Assembly: GCF_002261185.1 (NCBI RefSeq)
Contig: NZ_NEVQ01000002.1
Span: forward strand, 1-50,543
DNA: 50,543 nucleotides
Source of the DNA: Bordetella genomosp. 4
Lineage (GTDB): Bacteria; Pseudomonadota; Gammaproteobacteria; Burkholderiales; Burkholderiaceae_B
Direction of reading: 5' to 3'
In this document: positions 50,405 to 50,543 of the stretch, piece after piece
Layout: each line of letters begins with the position of its first letter
Position numbering within the stretch: position 1 is the stretch's first letter
Notes under the pieces: model-generated
The model's input: only the letters and a program-made list of their open reading frames with translations
Told to the model about the DNA's origin: nothing
Databases searched by the model: none
Program-made: the position numbers and the translations under genes

Positions 50405-50543
50405 GTGAGTGCTATTGGACGTCGAGGCGGGGCAGTGACCGTGTTGGCGCTTCACGGAGTCGGTCGGCCGCCTGCGCGGCCGACACCGCTTTGTCAACCT
50501 CGTCGCTACGCTCCTTCGGTTTCCCTCGCTCGACTCCGAGGCC
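50405..50543. repeat. inverted copy of the left-end repeat (cut by window end)
   Basis: Bases 50414-50543 are the reverse complement of 431-560 with four mismatches in 130. Similarity extends weakly to about 50405. The copy includes one 30-base arm (50421-50450) and the internal TCGGCCGC-type palindrome, and runs off the window. The two copies are about 50 kb apart in opposite orientation. Confidence 0.85.

Noticed and set aside
1-50543. CRISPR array, tRNA, rRNA or prophage
   Set aside because: I looked for regularly spaced repeats, cloverleaf-like segments and phage structural or integrase genes and saw none.

Overview
The window looks like a chromosomal segment of a betaproteobacterium, most likely of the Alcaligenaceae (Bordetella / Achromobacter / Pusillimonas type). 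This is inferred from three Bug-family (tripartite tricarboxylate transporter) periplasmic receptors without their membrane partners, many LysR regulators each next to a small catabolic operon, and hand-counted GC of roughly 55-73% in 60-base samples. I cannot name the species. I see no rRNA, tRNA, CRISPR array, prophage or conjugation gene.

Layout. 1-631: a gene-free run of nested palindromic repeats. 632-4803: a citrate-synthase homologue with an N-terminal DNA-binding domain, divergent from a 2-hydroxyacid dehydrogenase / SDR / Bug receptor operon. 4900-8094: a quinone-oxidoreductase-like MDR enzyme with its divergent LysR regulator, then a lone OpuAC-type binding protein. 8232-11838: two membrane proteins carrying His...Cys permuted-papain-like domains, and a membrane-anchored metallophosphoesterase. 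12226-13239: a LysR regulator behind a region dense in CTGAC/GTCAG half-sites.

13201-20060 (minus strand) is the most interesting block. A TonB-dependent receptor, an exported and C-terminally membrane-anchored CobN-like chelatase subunit, an ExbB/TolQ-like channel and a DUF2149 protein with ExbD-like topology form a tightly packed operon. Upstream of the receptor is a 15-bp palindrome that fits the proteobacterial Zur (zinc repressor) box. I read this as a zinc-starvation-induced outer-membrane uptake system whose periplasmic chelatase-like protein may be driven by an ion motor instead of the usual ATPase. On the other side of the Zur box, 20164-25497 holds an alpha/beta hydrolase, a small membrane protein, a TIGR01777-type epimerase with a membrane N-terminus, and an unusual fusion of a Ser-less alpha/beta hydrolase with a PEP-synthase/rifampin-phosphotransferase-like ATP-grasp and phosphohistidine domain. 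Next come feoA-feoB and a Cys-rich small membrane protein behind a probable Fur box (25596-28098), so two metal-uptake systems lie close together.

28180-39620 is a series of LysR-controlled catabolic units: sulfatase + Bug, an aldehyde dehydrogenase, Bug + LysR, and an Fe(II)/2-oxoglutarate dioxygenase + isocitrate-lyase-family lyase. A lone TnpB element (about 36208-37462) is inserted in the last divergent promoter region. 39720-46972 holds exported proteins (a two-repeat DUF4189 protein, a lipoprotein, a small secreted protein, and a large three-repeat secreted protein) and a MocR/PaiB divergent pair. 47065-50384 is an IclR regulator fused to a beta-propeller sensor-like domain, divergent from an RraA-like aldolase, a SnoaL-like protein and a Dabb protein. 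The window ends inside an inverted copy (126 of 130 bases identical) of the repeat found at 431-560.
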